Shown here piece by piece: positions 25,737-34,279 of a DNA stretch of 34,509 nucleotides. This stretch comes from DATJHM01 sp035493895 (GTDB lineage Bacteria; Chloroflexota; Ktedonobacteria; Ktedonobacterales; Ktedonobacteraceae): the NCBI GenBank assembly GCA_035493895.1, contig DATJHM010000342.1, positions 1-34,509 of the forward strand, read 5' to 3'. The notes beneath the pieces were generated by a model, which saw only the letters and a list, made by a program, of their open reading frames with translations, did not search any database and was not told the DNA's origin. The translations under genes and the position numbers were made by a program. The first letter of the stretch is position 1; each line of letters opens with the position of its first letter.

Positions 25737-27065
25737 ATGACACAAACGGCAGGAAATTCGAGCGGCACCATTGCCCGCGAAGTCTTGTGGACCTATACGG
25801 CCATTTCTGAAGAGAGCAGCGATAGAGAATTCTTCGCTGCTCTGGAAGAGAACGTTGCGCTTGAAATCACACAACTGTTTCGTGAGCGCACCCGCATCTG
25901 GGTCGGACGCGAGATCCGCCTCCAGCTCGGTCCATATGCGATCCAGGCGCGTTTGAGCAATGTCGAGCCGATGCTGGCCAGCTATGCAGATACCAGCACC
26001 AATGTGCTCGCAAGCTATCGCACGCGCGCCAAAGATGAGGGGCAGGAGATTTCCCGCTTCGTCTCAGAAGTCATTCGCCATCCCAATGAGCGTATGGAAG
26101 CCATCTTTGAATCGCTGGTGGGCCTGGATACGGTCAAGGTTGATCTGGTACGCAAACTCAATCTGCTCTTGAAGCCCAATTACCTGAACGAGTGGGTGAA
26201 TACTCATTATCGACAAAAAAAGCCGCAAGCCCTCTCGCAGATCATTAAGGATCGCTACCCGCTTTTTCTCTTCGAAGGGGAGGTTGGCTCAGGCAAGACC
26301 GCGCTGGCGCGCAGCGTCGGGAGTCGCGTGGCCCGGCGTATCAAAAGCGAGATCGTGCTTTTTGTGATCAATGCGCAGGTGCGCGGCGGGGGCCACGTCG
26401 GCGAGCTGACGCAAAATATCTCGCGCGCCTTTGATGAGGCGGAGCGCTGCCAGGAACGAGAACAGGTCCCGGTCATGATCCTGATTGACGAGGCCGACTC
26501 GCTGGCCCAATCAAGGGGCAGCACCCAGACTCATCACGAGGATGATGCAGGCGTCAATACGCTGATTCAGCGCATCGACCGCCTGCGGGGAAAGCCGATC
26601 GGCGTGCTCTTCGCCACGAACCTTGCGCAATCCCTCGACTCCGCCATCTTGCGCCGAGCTGCTGCTACCTATCACTTTGATCGACCCGAACCAGAACAGC
26701 GCACCGCTCTCTTTCGCCGCATCCTTGCCAATACAAATATCGACGAACAGACCATCACCAGGCTTGTCTCTCAGACAGAACCACGAACTTTACCCGGCTT
26801 TGGCCCGCAAAAACACCGTTTCACCTATTCAGATCTCTCTCAGCGGCTCCTCCCTAAAGCCATTGAAGAGGCCATGTATGAGCAACAAGCCCTTTCCAGT
26901 GAGCATCTGCTGAGAGCGTGCCAGACCACCCTCCCGACGCCTGAGATGCGCTCTCTCAATCAAACAACGAATAGCACAATAGCCCCACCAGAAGACAAAA
27001 CGCGGGAAAAACGCCCCACTTTCCATCCGAACCCTGATGCAAAAAATAAATCTACCATCCTGTAA
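25737..27065 (+). CDS. AAA ATPase with TRIP13/Pch2-like features
   Basis: The 442-residue protein has a helical N-terminal domain (about 1-150) and one AAA module: P-loop GEVGSGKT at 181-188, Walker B MILIDEADSL with D251-E252, a sensor FATNL and an RRA segment as the arginine-finger region. The stretch from Walker B on (a LIDE-x-(E/D)SL, a loop of about 16 residues, then VNTLIQRIDRL and a TN-type sensor) matches what I remember of TRIP13/Pch2 better than of FtsH or MoxR. TRIP13 remodels HORMA proteins, and a HORMA-like gene is upstream in the same operon. The P-loop is GEVGSGKT rather than the usual GPPGTGKT. The last 50 residues are disordered and Pro/Asn/Lys-rich. It is the last gene of the operon. 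Confidence 0.82.
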   Translation: MTQTAGNSSGTIAREVLWTYTAISEESSDREFFAALEENVALEITQLFRERTRIWVGREIRLQLGPYAIQARLSNVEPMLASYADTSTNVLASYRTRAKDEGQEISRFVSEVIRHPNERMEAIFESLVGLDTVKVDLVRKLNLLLKPNYLNEWVNTHYRQKKPQALSQIIKDRYPLFLFEGEVGSGKTALARSVGSRVARRIKSEIVLFVINAQVRGGGHVGELTQNISRAFDEAERCQEREQVPVMILIDEADSLAQSRGSTQTHHEDDAGVNTLIQRIDRLRGKPIGVLFATNLAQSLDSAILRRAAATYHFDRPEPEQRTALFRRILANTNIDEQTITRLVSQTEPRTLPGFGPQKHRFTYSDLSQRLLPKAIEEAMYEQQALSSEHLLRACQTTLPTPEMRSLNQTTNSTIAPPEDKTREKRPTFHPNPDAKNKSTIL

Positions 27066-27080
27066 AAGCGCTGCTGCCCT

Positions 27081-27234
27081 GCAATGCACGGGAATAAGGC
27101 GAATCTCCCATCAATCCCGTAGAGTCGCCGCTCGTCTGCGACCCGGTCGATGACGAAAATCTCCGCTCGGAGAGCGACCCGGTCGCAAACAAGCAGCAAT
27201 GTCACGGAAATAAGGCGAATCTCGCCTCCTTATT
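27081..27234. repeat. Intergenic repeat pair with small palindromes
   Basis: GCAATG(T)CACGG(G/A)AATAAGGCGAATCTC occurs at 27081-27107 and 27196-27223. GCGACCCGGTCG, itself a near-palindrome, occurs at 27138-27149 and 27174-27185, flanking CTCCGCTCGGAG (27161-27172). The second long copy leads into AATAAGG...CCTTATT (27209-27234). No transposase or coding frame is present. The element lies directly downstream of the AAA gene between convergent genes. Confidence 0.65.
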
Positions 27235-27248
27235 GACCGTCCTGTCCA

Positions 27249-27317
27249 CCCCCACCGGCCATCTCGCCCCCGCACGCGCTTCTCGAGCACGTGTAAGGGC
27301 GAGATGGCCGGTGGGGG
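27249..27317. terminator. Perfect 21-bp stem, probable bidirectional terminator or protein-binding palindrome
   Basis: Arm 27249-27269 (CCCCCACCGGCCATCTCG plus CCC) is exactly complementary to 27297-27317, with a 27-base loop that folds further. It separates the convergent operon end (27065) and CHAT gene end (27427). Its G+C-rich stem would stall polymerase, but no T-run follows on either strand. Confidence 0.55.
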
Positions 27318-27426
27318 ATGGGGACCGCTCTTGCGCTCAATCTCCATAGCGTCCCTACTGAGCCAGGTGAGCGCGGTGAAAAGACGCAATGATGTTTGGC
27401 TGGCCATGACGGAAATGATGAATGCC

Positions 27427-30400
27427 TCAGCCTCCCGTCACCACGAAAGCGGCCCAATAGCGTGGATCAGCAAACGGCAGCGCATCGGGGTCCTCGCTCC
27501 GCGGCTCTTCGTCGGACGACCGCGGAGAACGGAACGCATAGGATGTACGCGTCCCATCCTCACCATCGCCACCTGCCAAAACACGATTGGTCGCCTCTTC
27601 TCGCAGCCAGCGCTGTGCCTCGGCAAGAGCACGTGCAGGCGACCACGTGTTTTGCGGGTTGAGATAGAGCTCTGCAAAACGGATCATCAGGGCGGCTGAG
27701 GCGCGATCATCAACGGACCAGAGCGAGGCAATCACGCCCGCTACGCCCGCCTGCAAGAATCCGGCCGCAAGCCCGATCACTTCATTAGGGATGTTGCGCA
27801 CATCGATTAGCGAGGTTTCACAGGCAGAGAGAACCAGGAGTTGTATGCCCGCCAGCGATATTCTGCCATCAAGCGCCTCACCCAGCGTGATCGTTCGTTG
27901 TTCGACCCCCGTTCGTTCATCGCCCGCAAGAATCAGGCATGAGGCGCGAGGATCATCGGCAACGTAACTACCATGCATGGCCAGATGCACATAGCGCGCG
28001 TTCGGCAGTTCTTTCAGCAGATTTTGTTTATTTACCTGCTCTCTCAGCAGGAGCTTTAAGCGACTCGGCAAGTAACCATGCTCTTTCGCAATCTCCTGAA
28101 TATTCTGCACCTCAAGCTCGGTATAGGGCAGATCTTTATAACTCTGAGGAGTGGGAAAAGGATTCCCGGCGAGCAGAAGCGACTGGCGCGTACGGCTACG
28201 TCTCGCTTCGACGGTACGAGCCTGCGCAATTTCGGCTGCACGCGCACCCGGCGCAAAGCTGACCTCGAACAGTTCTCCCAGACAGACCGTACGCTCCGCC
28301 ACGCGCACAGGAACGGCCGCAAGCGGGAACAGGCCCAGACGCCCATAGGCCACAAAGATAACTTTATGTACCCCTTCCTCTTGCAAGACGGCCGCAAGCG
28401 TGTTGAGGCCAAATTCGCCGAGATAGCGCAGCGCACGCTCGACCTGGATCGCGATGTTGCTCTTTGCATCGCGCACAACCAGGGCCGACACGGCGTTGCT
28501 CGTCAGGCGCGGCAAAGCAAGATGGCGAATACGCTCCTGCCCATCATGGGTACGCAACACGATGAAAGCCACACCCTCCTCCTCTACGCCATCAAACTTC
28601 GGCGGATTGACGAATGAATGCGTCCCCATGGCAAGATAGATCAGGGCCTCCCCGGGCTCAGAAACACTGCTCGCAATACGCTGCATCGTAGGCACGGGCG
28701 TCATAAAATCTGGATCATCGTGCTTGCGAATAGTTTCTCGCGCTGCGATAAAGGCTTCATAGGCCTGTTGCAAAAACTGATAGTGCTGCTGGCGCTGCTG
28801 CTGATCTGTTGCCACACTATTCGATGCGGGCAACAGATCAGCCAGGGCATGCTGCTGTTTGCGCCACTGATTACGCGCATGCAGAAACTCTTTCATGCGC
28901 TCTCTTGCCACTGTATTCACAATCTTCTCAGGATCAATGGAGTCCAGATCCAGCACCATGCGCATATTCTGGGCGCGCCCCTCCTCCAATGCCACCACGG
29001 CTTCACGCAGATTTTGTGGCTCCAGATGCAACAACACCCGAGCATCGCGCACATAAATGTCCACAAACGCATTGTCAGCGATGGCCTCCAGGCTTCCTTG
29101 CTCACTTATGGACGCCGCCACAAGGTCGCGTTGCACTTCGCGCGCTTTCAACAACGCCTCATGCGCATCAGACCAACGCTCTAATCTCTCCAGCATCAAC
29201 GCACGCAACATCTGCACACGGCGATACGTTGCAGGCATTACTTCAGGACTGTAGACTTCTAATGCTGCCGCACAGTGAGCAAGGGCATGCAGGGCATCCG
29301 TTTTCGGATCTTCAACAAGCATTCCCCGATACATCAACCCACAATTATACTGTAAGATCGCCCAGTCCAGTGGCCCACTCTCGCGCGTAATCACCTTCAA
29401 CGCATCCGCGAAATCTTCCTGAGCACGCAAAAAATACTGTTTTCGCTCGCTTACTGCAAAGCTCAACTGGATAGAGAGCAGGTAATACGCAAGCCCCCGC
29501 TCTTTGTGCGCTATTGCCCATTCACGCGGTGTTGCCTCATAGCTCAACACAGTCAGGGCACGATCAAAATGCGAGATCGCCTCCGGGACGTTTTGCCGCA
29601 ATTGCGCGATCTCAGCAAACACATTTTGCAGCCCCTCTTGCAGGCCCTCATGCAGTAGCTCGCTATATCCTGCTTCTTCGGACATAATTTCTGCCAGATT
29701 TTTGGGCAAAAGCTGGCGTTTCACCATCCCCAGATTCACGTGTGTCTGAGCCCAGAGTAACGGTTGCTGCTCATAGGAAAAGACGCGCAGGGCCTGTTCG
29801 TAATGCTCCTGTGCGCTCGCGAGATTCTTCAAATACTGCTGCGGATTGCTCGTTCCTTGCGTCAGATAACTATTGCCGTAATTGACCTGCAACGTACCCC
29901 ATTCCAGCGGATTTTTTTCGGAACTCAGAAGCGCAAGGGCCGCATCATAGTCAGCGTAAATTTGCTCCTTTGTCTGGCGTGTGACCGCAATGCCCAGTTC
30001 TTGCACGATTCGATTGCGATTCGATACCACTTTCGCCCACTGCTCAGGAGATGCTTCACGCGTCACTACCGTCAGAGCCGCATCACAGTCAGCAAGGGCC
30101 AGTTCCAGATTCTTGCGCCGTCCTCCATCTGCGCGGAACGTATAGACGTTACAACGAAGCACAAGTGCCTCCACCCACTGCTGAGGGGTTTTCTCGCGCG
30201 AGAAATGTCTCACCAACTGATTGGCATCGGTCAATGCCTGAGTGGCGTTCTGGCGCGCATCCCCTGTGTCGCGTGTGATATAGGCTGAACAACGCAGATG
30301 TATCAGCGTCTCCCACATCTCCTGATTGCGCTCACGCGAAAACACCCGCAACGCATTCTCACAATCCGCAATTGCCCTCTCCTGCGTCAGCTCATGCGTC

Positions 30401-31896
30401 AGCTCATAGAGACGCATGCCCGCCATGGCGCGCGTAGAACAGGCCATGGCCCACGGCTCGGGCGTGTGCTCATAAGAGAGAACTGAAAGCGCCTCATCGC
30501 TGTCCGTGAGCACATTACGCAGATTTTCAATGCGCTCACCCAGGATCCGATCGAAGTACGCCCCCGCACGTGCCCCCATCACGACAGCGCGCTGAATCCA
30601 TAATTTGTCTTTTCCAAGCAGTTCAACCGCTTCACTCAGCTCAGCAATTGCCTGCTCAATATTCTGCGCTCGGTCGCCGTCCCGACGCTGCATCAATGCC
30701 ATCCCACGCATCACAGCGGTACTCGCGTCCATTGCGGGCAGGGACGAGAACATGCCATTCTCTTGCCCACGCATAAATTGCTGCAACATCTCCTCCATCT
30801 GCTCTCCCTGCCCATCCCCACCCAGTTCCACCAGGACCATGGCACGCGCCGCTTTTACGGCACTCAGTGGCTGCTCCATCTGTAAGCTGGCAAAAACTTC
30901 ACTGGCTTGATCAAAATCAGCCAGTGCCTTTGCCAGATTTTCCCTGCGTTCTCCCTTCGTCAGCCTCATAAATACCGCTCCCCGCGTCTGAATAACAGAC
31001 GCCCACAGGACAGGAGCGCTTTCACGCGTAAAAATGCTCAGAATAGCCGTGATATCCTCGATTGCCAGAAGCAGATAATCATCCTGTCCCTCCTTCGCAA
31101 GCAAGAGGTATAAGCTCACCCGTTGATACACAGCCTGCGCCCACTCAACAGGCTGCTGTTCTCGCGAGAGCTGCTCAATTTTTTGTGTGCATGCAGCCAG
31201 ATCCTGTCTGGCCTGCTCCTCCTGCGCAAAAGAGGCTGACGCTTGCTGCCCTCCCGCAGTAAAAGCAGGCGTCCATGAATCGAACATACCAACCGCTTGA
31301 TGACGCGTCTCTGCGATATTTTTGATCTGCTCTATTGGGAGGTCTTTTATAAGGTTGAACTGTTGCTCCCTCTGCTCCGGCGTCATGCGTCTCACGTCCT
31401 GCAATGCCTGCCGGTAGAAGGCCCGTTGATAGTCCGTCATCTTTGCCGAGACGCCAATGATCTCGACGAGATTTTCGATCTCGGCATCGCTGAAATCAAC
31501 TATTCTTTGCATAAGAGAAAAGAGATCAGCAGGAGACGCCTGCGCACCCTCTTCCTGTACAGGGAGGTCTGGAACCTCGGACTCTATCGTGTCTGACATC
31601 TGCCTTCTGAACGATTCCGCTATCGCCTCGGCTTTCCCCAGCCGTTCCTGCTCCAGATCCCGTTGCCGTCTAGCATCTTCCAGGAAATTCTGGAATTGAC
31701 GCAATTCCGCGAGTTCATCGTTAAGCAGGCGTATCTCTTCTTGCACGATGGCGAAAGCTTCCGGAGAAAGCACCTGCTCGTGCCATGCTTTCAAAAGCTC
31801 ACGAGCCTCCTCTCGATCGGCGCGATATTGCTGAAAAATCTGCTCAAGGACCGAGGCAAGCTCACTCTCCTGCTCACGATTCTGGTCATCCATCAT
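27427..31896 (-). CDS. Helical-repeat protein with C-terminal CHAT caspase-like protease domain
   Basis: The protein is 1489 residues long. The first 120 residues are coiled coil. About 190-950 is a long array of helix pairs with tetratricopeptide-like spacing, recognisable from repeated 'AL(A)D(Y)DxAL.VF(S)RE..P..WA' segments roughly every 40-60 residues. The C-terminal 400 residues form a CHAT domain with both catalytic residues: H1308 in YVHLAMHGSY and C1359 in VLSACETSL, and the typical end DPRYWAAFVVTGG. CHAT proteases are caspase relatives that cut partner proteins once a linked sensor is triggered. I chose the first of two ATGs (31896 and 31893), about 11 bases downstream of GGGAG; an upstream ATG at 31947 lacks a ribosome site. 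No NTPase domain is in this protein, so activation must come from elsewhere. It is divergent from the nucleosidase gene. Confidence 0.92.
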   Translation of the reverse strand: MMDDQNREQESELASVLEQIFQQYRADREEARELLKAWHEQVLSPEAFAIVQEEIRLLNDELAELRQFQNFLEDARRQRDLEQERLGKAEAIAESFRRQMSDTIESEVPDLPVQEEGAQASPADLFSLMQRIVDFSDAEIENLVEIIGVSAKMTDYQRAFYRQALQDVRRMTPEQREQQFNLIKDLPIEQIKNIAETRHQAVGMFDSWTPAFTAGGQQASASFAQEEQARQDLAACTQKIEQLSREQQPVEWAQAVYQRVSLYLLLAKEGQDDYLLLAIEDITAILSIFTRESAPVLWASVIQTRGAVFMRLTKGERRENLAKALADFDQASEVFASLQMEQPLSAVKAARAMVLVELGGDGQGEQMEEMLQQFMRGQENGMFSSLPAMDASTAVMRGMALMQRRDGDRAQNIEQAIAELSEAVELLGKDKLWIQRAVVMGARAGAYFDRILGERIENLRNVLTDSDEALSVLSYEHTPEPWAMACSTRAMAGMRLYELTHELTQERAIADCENALRVFSRERNQEMWETLIHLRCSAYITRDTGDARQNATQALTDANQLVRHFSREKTPQQWVEALVLRCNVYTFRADGGRRKNLELALADCDAALTVVTREASPEQWAKVVSNRNRIVQELGIAVTRQTKEQIYADYDAALALLSSEKNPLEWGTLQVNYGNSYLTQGTSNPQQYLKNLASAQEHYEQALRVFSYEQQPLLWAQTHVNLGMVKRQLLPKNLAEIMSEEAGYSELLHEGLQEGLQNVFAEIAQLRQNVPEAISHFDRALTVLSYEATPREWAIAHKERGLAYYLLSIQLSFAVSERKQYFLRAQEDFADALKVITRESGPLDWAILQYNCGLMYRGMLVEDPKTDALHALAHCAAALEVYSPEVMPATYRRVQMLRALMLERLERWSDAHEALLKAREVQRDLVAASISEQGSLEAIADNAFVDIYVRDARVLLHLEPQNLREAVVALEEGRAQNMRMVLDLDSIDPEKIVNTVARERMKEFLHARNQWRKQQHALADLLPASNSVATDQQQRQQHYQFLQQAYEAFIAARETIRKHDDPDFMTPVPTMQRIASSVSEPGEALIYLAMGTHSFVNPPKFDGVEEEGVAFIVLRTHDGQERIRHLALPRLTSNAVSALVVRDAKSNIAIQVERALRYLGEFGLNTLAAVLQEEGVHKVIFVAYGRLGLFPLAAVPVRVAERTVCLGELFEVSFAPGARAAEIAQARTVEARRSRTRQSLLLAGNPFPTPQSYKDLPYTELEVQNIQEIAKEHGYLPSRLKLLLREQVNKQNLLKELPNARYVHLAMHGSYVADDPRASCLILAGDERTGVEQRTITLGEALDGRISLAGIQLLVLSACETSLIDVRNIPNEVIGLAAGFLQAGVAGVIASLWSVDDRASAALMIRFAELYLNPQNTWSPARALAEAQRWLREEATNRVLAGGDGEDGTRTSYAFRSPRSSDEEPRSEDPDALPFADPRYWAAFVVTGG

Positions 31897-31967
31897 TCTC
31901 TCTCTATCTCCCTTTGCTTTCTCCTGCCAGAAACAGGCCAGACGCATTTTCCCTTCAGGCTAAACGT

Positions 31968-31990
31968 TGCAAGAAGACTTTTTTCTTGCA
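31968..31990. repeat. Short inverted repeat in the CHAT gene leader
   Basis: TGCAAGAA (31968-31975) is mirrored by TTCTTGCA (31983-31990) around seven bases. It lies about 75 bp upstream of the CHAT start, downstream of the predicted minus-strand promoter, where it could be a hairpin in the mRNA leader or an operator. Confidence 0.45.
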
Positions 31991-32055
31991 TATCTTCCTT
32001 CTCTTACCATAAGACGTTAGAAAGCATGATAGCAAAAAATTTGCACATTCTCGAG

Positions 32056-32084
32056 TTTATAGACAAAAGTATATTTTTCGTCTA
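32056..32084 (-). promoter_or_regulatory. Promoter for the CHAT gene (overlaps the plus-strand promoter)
   Basis: On the minus strand TAGACG (32084-32079) and TATAAA (32061-32056) are separated by 17 bp. The predicted leader is about 150 bases. The same DNA carries the promoter for the divergent nucleosidase gene. Confidence 0.55.
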
Positions 32085-32088
32085 TAAT
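32060..32088 (+). promoter_or_regulatory. Promoter for the nucleosidase gene (overlaps the minus-strand promoter)
   Basis: TAGACA (32060-32065) and a consensus TATAAT (32083-32088) are separated by exactly 17 bp. It forms one arm-symmetric unit with the minus-strand promoter: TTATAGAC (32057-32064) and GTCTATAA (32080-32087) are an 8-bp inverted repeat. The predicted leader to ATG 32222 is about 125 bases. Confidence 0.65.
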
Positions 32089-32221
32089 CGAAAAAACTTC
32101 CTTTTCGCATATTTTTTCATACGTATGCCAAAAGCGTTCTTCCTGTTTTCCAGTGGCAAGAATAACGCTTCCTGCGAAACCGCATAACCTGCACCAGTTT
32201 GCCTTGGTTGGGAGATATGGC

Positions 32222-34024
32222 ATGGATCACGATGAGACAACACTCTTTTTTGATAGCACTCCACTACCGCAGAACGAGACCGCTATCACGCTCGAACTTT
32301 ATAGTCTGGAGGATGATACAACCGTTCGCAATAAAACGGAGACCACCTCTTTCCAGCAAAAGGTACAGGAGGGCAAAATTACGCTGAATCCCAGCGGCAT
32401 TCAACTTTTTGCGCTTCCCCCCCAACGACCAACCGCCTCTTTCTCCTTTGCTCCTGATAGAACAAAATGGGATCTCTATCTCGTCGTAATCCCTTTCACA
32501 TTACACAGGCCAACCAGGACCAATGCTCATTATGCACGGGTCACCTTCTCCATCACTCTGAACAATCAACATGTCACGGCCCTTGACCTCTTTCCAAAAG
32601 ATATTCTTTCTTCGGTTGAAGGCAGGAAATTTACGCTTTCTCGGGATGGGCGCTTCTCAACGACCGAGGATCCAACTATCAACATTGGCAGCTACCTGGA
32701 CTTTGACGATCTGCAACCCATTATTCGTGCCGCCGGGGGTGGACAGAACTCGTTCTACTGGACATTTACAGGAACCGATGAGAGAAAAGGCGTGCCTTTC
32801 GATTCCACCAAAAATGTGCTCGTCGTCTTGCAGGTTCCACGAGACACATCTCTGGTCGAAGGAGAGATCAATTATCGGGTCGATATCAAAAGACCTTTTT
32901 TCCGCGTATGGAAAAGCGAGAACGCAAAAGTGGACCCCTATCCTATCCGCTGGCCGTTACAAAATCTTCCCGCCTTATTCTCCCCAGAACCTGTTCAGCC
33001 AGCAGCAACAAGCGTAGATGTGTGTCTCGTCTGTGCATTGCCGGAGGAGGCAAGAGCGCTGATTGAGGTAATCGAGGAACAATGCCAGGTTCAGTTTGCG
33101 GAAGGCCATAGTGAGAAACTCAGACGCGATTACCGTCATGCATTCATTCTCAATAAAGAGGGCGAGCCGCTCCATATCCTGATCACCTGGCAGCCCAATC
33201 CTGGCTCCATGGAGGCCGGTTTGCTGCTCAATGATTTCATTCGCGAATATCAACCTCGCTTTGTGGGCATGACCGGCATTTGCGCTGGCGATAGGGAAAA
33301 GACGGCGCTCGGAGATATTATTGTCGCGGAACGCGCCTTCTCGTATGAAACCGGCAAGATAGAACGCGATGAACAAGGTCAGAAAAAGCAAACACTTGAT
33401 ACCACCACCTGGCAACTTCAACCAGACATCCTGCAAATGCTCGGGATGTTTGACGGCTGGAAATCCACTACCCGACAGCTTAAACGGCCAATTTCTCTAA
33501 GACAACAACGCGACTGGCTTCTCGAAACGCTTTTACACACAACCTATCAGAATATCACCGTTATTCCCGAACAAGAATGTAACCTTCATGCGCCTCAATG
33601 GAGGCAGATCTGGCAGCAGTTACGTACAGGGCCTGCTCCCTCTATGACCGCTGAAGGCTCACTCACAGAGTATGCTCAGCAACGGCACACGCTCAGCGCA
33701 GATTTTCCCTATCACGATCCCCCCCACCCTCGAGTACACATCGGCCCTGTTGCAACCGGCGACAAAGTACGCACCGATGACCCATTTGCCGAGATCAACA
33801 AGCCAGTACGCAAAACGCTCGCCCTGGATATGGAAGGGGCCGCCTTCTATCGCGTCATGGCAAACTTTCCGGCTACTCCCGCACTCTTCGCCAAAGGCGT
33901 CTGCGACTACGCGACCTCCGAGAAGGATGATAGCTTTCATAGCTACGCCGCCAGTGTCTCCGCAATGTATATGCTCAGTTTCATACGCACATTCTTGACC
34001 ACAAAACGCTTTCCCAGAAAATAG
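32222..34024 (+). CDS. Nucleoside phosphorylase-superfamily effector with beta-rich N-terminal domain
   Basis: The last 330 residues form a purine-nucleoside/uridine phosphorylase (PNP/UDP) domain: VDVCLVCALPEEARAL at about 265, GMTGICAGD, the ribose-binding LALDMEGAAFYRV near 534 and KGVCDYATSEKDDSFHSYAA at the end. In conflict systems such domains are nucleosidases that destroy a nucleotide pool or NAD-like compound, attached to a NACHT, TIR or other sensor. The first 260 residues are beta-strand-rich with no motif I recognise. I chose ATG 32222 because GGGAG lies seven bases upstream; a GTG at 32153 in the frame would add 23 residues without a ribosome site. No signal peptide or membrane helix is seen. 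The length is 600 residues. It is divergent from the CHAT gene with shared promoter DNA. Confidence 0.88.
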   Translation: MDHDETTLFFDSTPLPQNETAITLELYSLEDDTTVRNKTETTSFQQKVQEGKITLNPSGIQLFALPPQRPTASFSFAPDRTKWDLYLVVIPFTLHRPTRTNAHYARVTFSITLNNQHVTALDLFPKDILSSVEGRKFTLSRDGRFSTTEDPTINIGSYLDFDDLQPIIRAAGGGQNSFYWTFTGTDERKGVPFDSTKNVLVVLQVPRDTSLVEGEINYRVDIKRPFFRVWKSENAKVDPYPIRWPLQNLPALFSPEPVQPAATSVDVCLVCALPEEARALIEVIEEQCQVQFAEGHSEKLRRDYRHAFILNKEGEPLHILITWQPNPGSMEAGLLLNDFIREYQPRFVGMTGICAGDREKTALGDIIVAERAFSYETGKIERDEQGQKKQTLDTTTWQLQPDILQMLGMFDGWKSTTRQLKRPISLRQQRDWLLETLLHTTYQNITVIPEQECNLHAPQWRQIWQQLRTGPAPSMTAEGSLTEYAQQRHTLSADFPYHDPPHPRVHIGPVATGDKVRTDDPFAEINKPVRKTLALDMEGAAFYRVMANFPATPALFAKGVCDYATSEKDDSFHSYAASVSAMYMLSFIRTFLTTKRFPRK

Positions 34025-34243
34025 ATTCATCTCTATCCGTGACATCCTTTGCCCTGCTCTTTTCTTCCTATGATCTGCCAGTCATCACTGTTGAGAGCGA
34101 GAAGGTGCTGGTATGCCACGGGCAAACCGTGCGCAACAATGTCCAACGCCGCAACATCACAACGGCCCATCACCCAGGAGCCATCTATATCTCTAAGCAC
34201 ACCATATCCACTGAGGAAATATCCCAACCGTGAAAAATCGCCC
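34025..34243. other. Intergenic region without supported features
   Basis: Short frames exist on both strands (34039-34233 plus, 34033-34227 minus) but neither has a ribosome site or a recognisable product. I see no hairpin terminator after the nucleosidase gene. Confidence 0.5.
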
Positions 34244-34273
34244 TTGATCTTTCCATTTCACATTACGTATACT
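34244..34273 (+). promoter_or_regulatory. Promoter for the lipoprotein gene, leaderless layout
   Basis: TTGATC (34244-34249) and TATACT (34268-34273) are 18 bp apart. The -10 element ends six bases before the ATG at 34280, so transcription would start at or next to the A of ATG. Confidence 0.6.
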
Positions 34274-34279
34274 CATACT

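Noticed and set aside
27081..27234. CRISPR or insertion-sequence remnant
   Set aside because: Only two copies of the long unit, no cas genes, no transposase fragment and no target-site duplication visible.
34033..34227. 64-codon frames on both strands after the nucleosidase gene
   Set aside because: They overlap one another almost completely, lack ribosome sites and show no family likeness.
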